A DNA stretch of 6,935 nucleotides. It comes from Candidatus Hermodarchaeota archaeon. GTDB taxonomy: Archaea > Asgardarchaeota > Hermodarchaeia > Hermodarchaeales > Hermodarchaeaceae. The position numbers and the translations under genes are program-made. The stretch covers positions 1-6,935 of the forward strand of contig JAEOTD010000128.1 in assembly GCA_016839995.1 (NCBI GenBank). The letters are read 5' to 3'. Below the pieces are notes generated by a model. That model ran no database searches. It had not been told where the DNA came from and saw nothing but the letters and a program-made list of their open reading frames with translations. This document shows, piece by piece, positions 5,514 to 6,935 of the stretch (the stretch's first letter is position 1; every line of letters begins with the position of its first letter).

Positions 5514-5623
5514 AAATCAAGGATATCCAGAAATTGTTGCGGGTTGGGGGGTTACTTGGGTGCAAAAAGAGGGAGATTGGTTTTTTCTACCTTTTCCACT
5601 CCATAACAAATCGCTTTGGAATG

Positions 5624-6121
5624 TTATTCTTGGGAATGGACAAGTTGAACAAGTGCGAAAGCGGCTTGAAATAGGTAGATCACGAGGGCGGTAGTATAGA
5701 AGGCAGGTTCTAGGGATAGAAACAAACCAAGCATGGTTAGAATCAATAGCACATGAAACGGAACCTCGAGCACCGACCAAAAAAGTATGGATGTCACAGG
5801 TCTTCTTTGCGTTTCGGTTTTCATGAGTTCTCTATTCGCAGGATCTCGAAAAGCCATGATGATTACAATCCAGTTGAGAGAATAGAAGAAGAAACTTGAC
5901 GCAAACCAGAGTGTGTGTTCAGTGATCCCGTAGAGGTTAAGAGTGACCGGTATGAGAGAAGCAATGATTATTGTGAGTCCAACCATGACAAGGGCACGGA
6001 GTCGTGCGGCTTGGAACGCGGAAACCTCGTCCGGACGGGTGACTCCAATTAGAGCGCCGAAGCCGACAAAGATTCCTGCAATTTCTGCTATCGCAACGAG
6101 CAAGAATAAGTCTACGGCCAT
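5624..6121 (-). CDS. Five-helix integral membrane protein of unknown function
   Basis: The 165-residue product has about five hydrophobic segments: roughly 4-27 (ending FVGFGALIGV), 41-65, 71-91, 110-135 and 139-161. Short loops separate them, and the longest, about 92-109 (FRDPANRELMKTETQRRP), is charged and probably cytoplasmic. There is no cleavable signal peptide. The pattern of a Gly-rich first helix, then RLRALVMVGL and a proline-containing second helix, resembles small uncharacterised membrane proteins I recall from bacteria and archaea, none with an assigned role. The start is ATG, with GGTGG four bases upstream (6126-6130), rather close. Upstream lies the divergent second nitroreductase, 117 bases away, and the two might share regulation, though nothing in the sequence shows it. 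Confidence 0.85.
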   Translation of the reverse strand: MAVDLFLLVAIAEIAGIFVGFGALIGVTRPDEVSAFQAARLRALVMVGLTIIIASLIPVTLNLYGITEHTLWFASSFFFYSLNWIVIIMAFRDPANRELMKTETQRRPVTSILFWSVLEVPFHVLLILTMLGLFLSLEPAFYTTALVIYLFQAAFALVQLVHSQE

Positions 6122-6199
6122 GTTTCCACCGACTAATTTGTCATTACTACTTTGTATGGTGGTCTCTTATTTTCTTCCTTAACACCTAAGGGTTTAACG

Positions 6200-6207
6200 C
6201 TTTTATG
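6200..6207 (+). promoter_or_regulatory. TATA box of the second nitroreductase gene
   Basis: The block aacgcttttatg (6196-6207) is identical to that before the first nitroreductase, and the T-run again begins 38 bases before the start. The shared tctctggacagtga (6223-6236) lies between. Confidence 0.6.
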
Positions 6208-6238
6208 TAACAACGGTCACAATCTCTGGACAGTGATA

Positions 6239-6859
6239 ATGATGACGAACCCAGTACTTGAAGCCATATACAACAGGCGGTCTTGCAGATCCTTTAAACC
6301 TGAACCGATTTCAAAGGAAATCATCAACACGATCATTGAAGCAGGTAATCGGGCCCCGTCACAGGGCCGGGTGGAAAAAGGCAAAAAAGACCCGCTTTTT
6401 CAGCCATGGCGGTTTGTAGTTGTCGAGAATCCAGAATTTAAGAACCAACTCCTAAAGACCACACTGCCAATCTGGAAAAAGAGCACTGAACAAATGAAGA
6501 CGCTGTTCCCTGAAATGTACGCGAAAGCAATGAGACTACAAGAGGTGATGGACGAGCCCAAAGACATGGTCTACTACTCTGCCCCTGTCATCCTCTTTAT
6601 CATCGGTCTAGCAGAATATGCGGTTAGTTGTGCCCTTGCCTGCCAGAACATCATGATTGCGGCCCAATCACTAGGTCTTGGAAGCTGCTATGTGGGATTC
6701 GGTTCACTTGTCAAAGGCGATGCTGAAATCGTACAAACCCTCGAGCTAACGGATAATGAGCGAATATACGGACCTATCATACTTGGCTATCCAAAGGACA
6801 TCCCTGAAGCACACGCCATGTTGTCGAAGAAAGAAGAACCCACGATTAAATGGATATAG
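6239..6859 (+). CDS. Nitroreductase-family FMN oxidoreductase, paralog of the gene at 2509
   Basis: The 206-residue product carries the same signatures as the first nitroreductase: YNRRSCRSFKP (about 11-21) for FMN phosphate, NRAPSQG, QPWRFVVVEN, SAPVILFIIG, GLGSCYVGFGS and ILGYPK, ending EEPTIKWI. Long stretches are nearly identical to the paralog, including FGSxVKGDAxxVQTLEL and ERIYGPI. The main differences are a shorter segment after NRAPSQG and changes around residues 75-95 and in IGLAEYAVSCALACQN, regions likely to line the substrate pocket, so the two may differ in substrate. The frame is open back to 6152, but the tandem ATG codons at 6239 and 6242 match the start of the first gene and sit at the same distance from the TATA box, so 6239 is used. 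Transcribed alone. Confidence 0.92.
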   Translation: MMTNPVLEAIYNRRSCRSFKPEPISKEIINTIIEAGNRAPSQGRVEKGKKDPLFQPWRFVVVENPEFKNQLLKTTLPIWKKSTEQMKTLFPEMYAKAMRLQEVMDEPKDMVYYSAPVILFIIGLAEYAVSCALACQNIMIAAQSLGLGSCYVGFGSLVKGDAEIVQTLELTDNERIYGPIILGYPKDIPEAHAMLSKKEEPTIKWI

Positions 6860-6901
6860 AAGTCAACTAGCTTGTTGGTGGAACTGAATTCAGATAAGAA
6901 T
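6860..6901 (+). repeat. 3' flank shared with the first nitroreductase locus
   Basis: The bases after the stop codon, starting agtcaactagcttgttgg and continuing to gaattcagataagaat, align without a gap to 3163-3204 after the first gene. In the first copy this flank leads into the ATG of the membrane-protein remnant; here the same position is CTG. The resemblance fades after about 6901 and the last 34 bases show nothing further. Confidence 0.6.
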
Positions 6902-6935
6902 CCACAAAATTTGATTGGAGACCCAAGTTATCACA

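Noticed and set aside
5425..5694. An 89-codon open frame on the + strand between the Nudix and membrane-protein genes
   Set aside because: It begins inside repeat copy D, runs over the 3' end of the membrane-protein gene on the other strand, and its product shows no domain or plausible start signal. It is best explained as chance.
1..6935. tRNA or rRNA genes
   Set aside because: No cloverleaf-like pattern with the expected T-loop sequence, and no rRNA-like stretch, was seen on either strand by eye.

Overview
The window looks like chromosomal DNA from an Asgard archaeon. The evidence is a set of ESCRT genes at the left end: the C-terminal half of a Vps22/Vps36-like EAP30 protein, a Vps25, and a Vps4-type AAA ATPase with an N-terminal MIT domain. 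ESCRT-II subunits (Vps22/36, Vps25) are known only from eukaryotes and Asgard archaea. Archaeal expression signals agree: TATA boxes about 38 bases before the start codon, little Shine-Dalgarno sequence before several genes, and a mix of ATG and GTG starts. Thorarchaeia is a reasonable guess from general composition, but the sequence does not prove the lineage.

Layout. 1-417 (+): end of a Vps22/36-like gene. 436-1164 and 1175-2317 (-): vps25 and vps4, apparently one operon transcribed vps4 then vps25 (10-base gap), converging on vps22 with 18 bases between. 2509-3162 (+): an FMN nitroreductase, followed by a remnant of the start of a membrane-protein gene (3187-3291). 3531-4052 (-): a GNAT acetyltransferase. 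4335-4757 (+): an orphan 140-residue protein with a strong TATA box and a hairpin/T-run terminator. 4897-5349 (+): a Nudix hydrolase. 5624-6121 (-): a five-helix membrane protein. 6239-6859 (+): a second nitroreductase, paralogous to the first.

The three ESCRT genes should work together. Vps22/36 and Vps25 would form an ESCRT-II-like complex that nucleates ESCRT-III (Snf7-like) filaments, and Vps4 would remodel them. No Snf7 gene is visible here, so it must lie elsewhere. The genes from 2.5 kb onward look like an ordinary accessory region of single-gene units: two nitroreductases, an acetyltransferase, a Nudix enzyme, a membrane protein and an orphan.

Two kinds of repeated structure stand out. 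A direct-repeat family with a core of about 27 bases occurs four times, always in the same orientation, once in each of the four large gaps between 2333 and 5623; two of the copies extend to 83 bases at 89 percent identity. Separately, the two nitroreductase genes share their coding sequence, their promoter with identical spacing, and their 3' flank, so a whole locus was duplicated.
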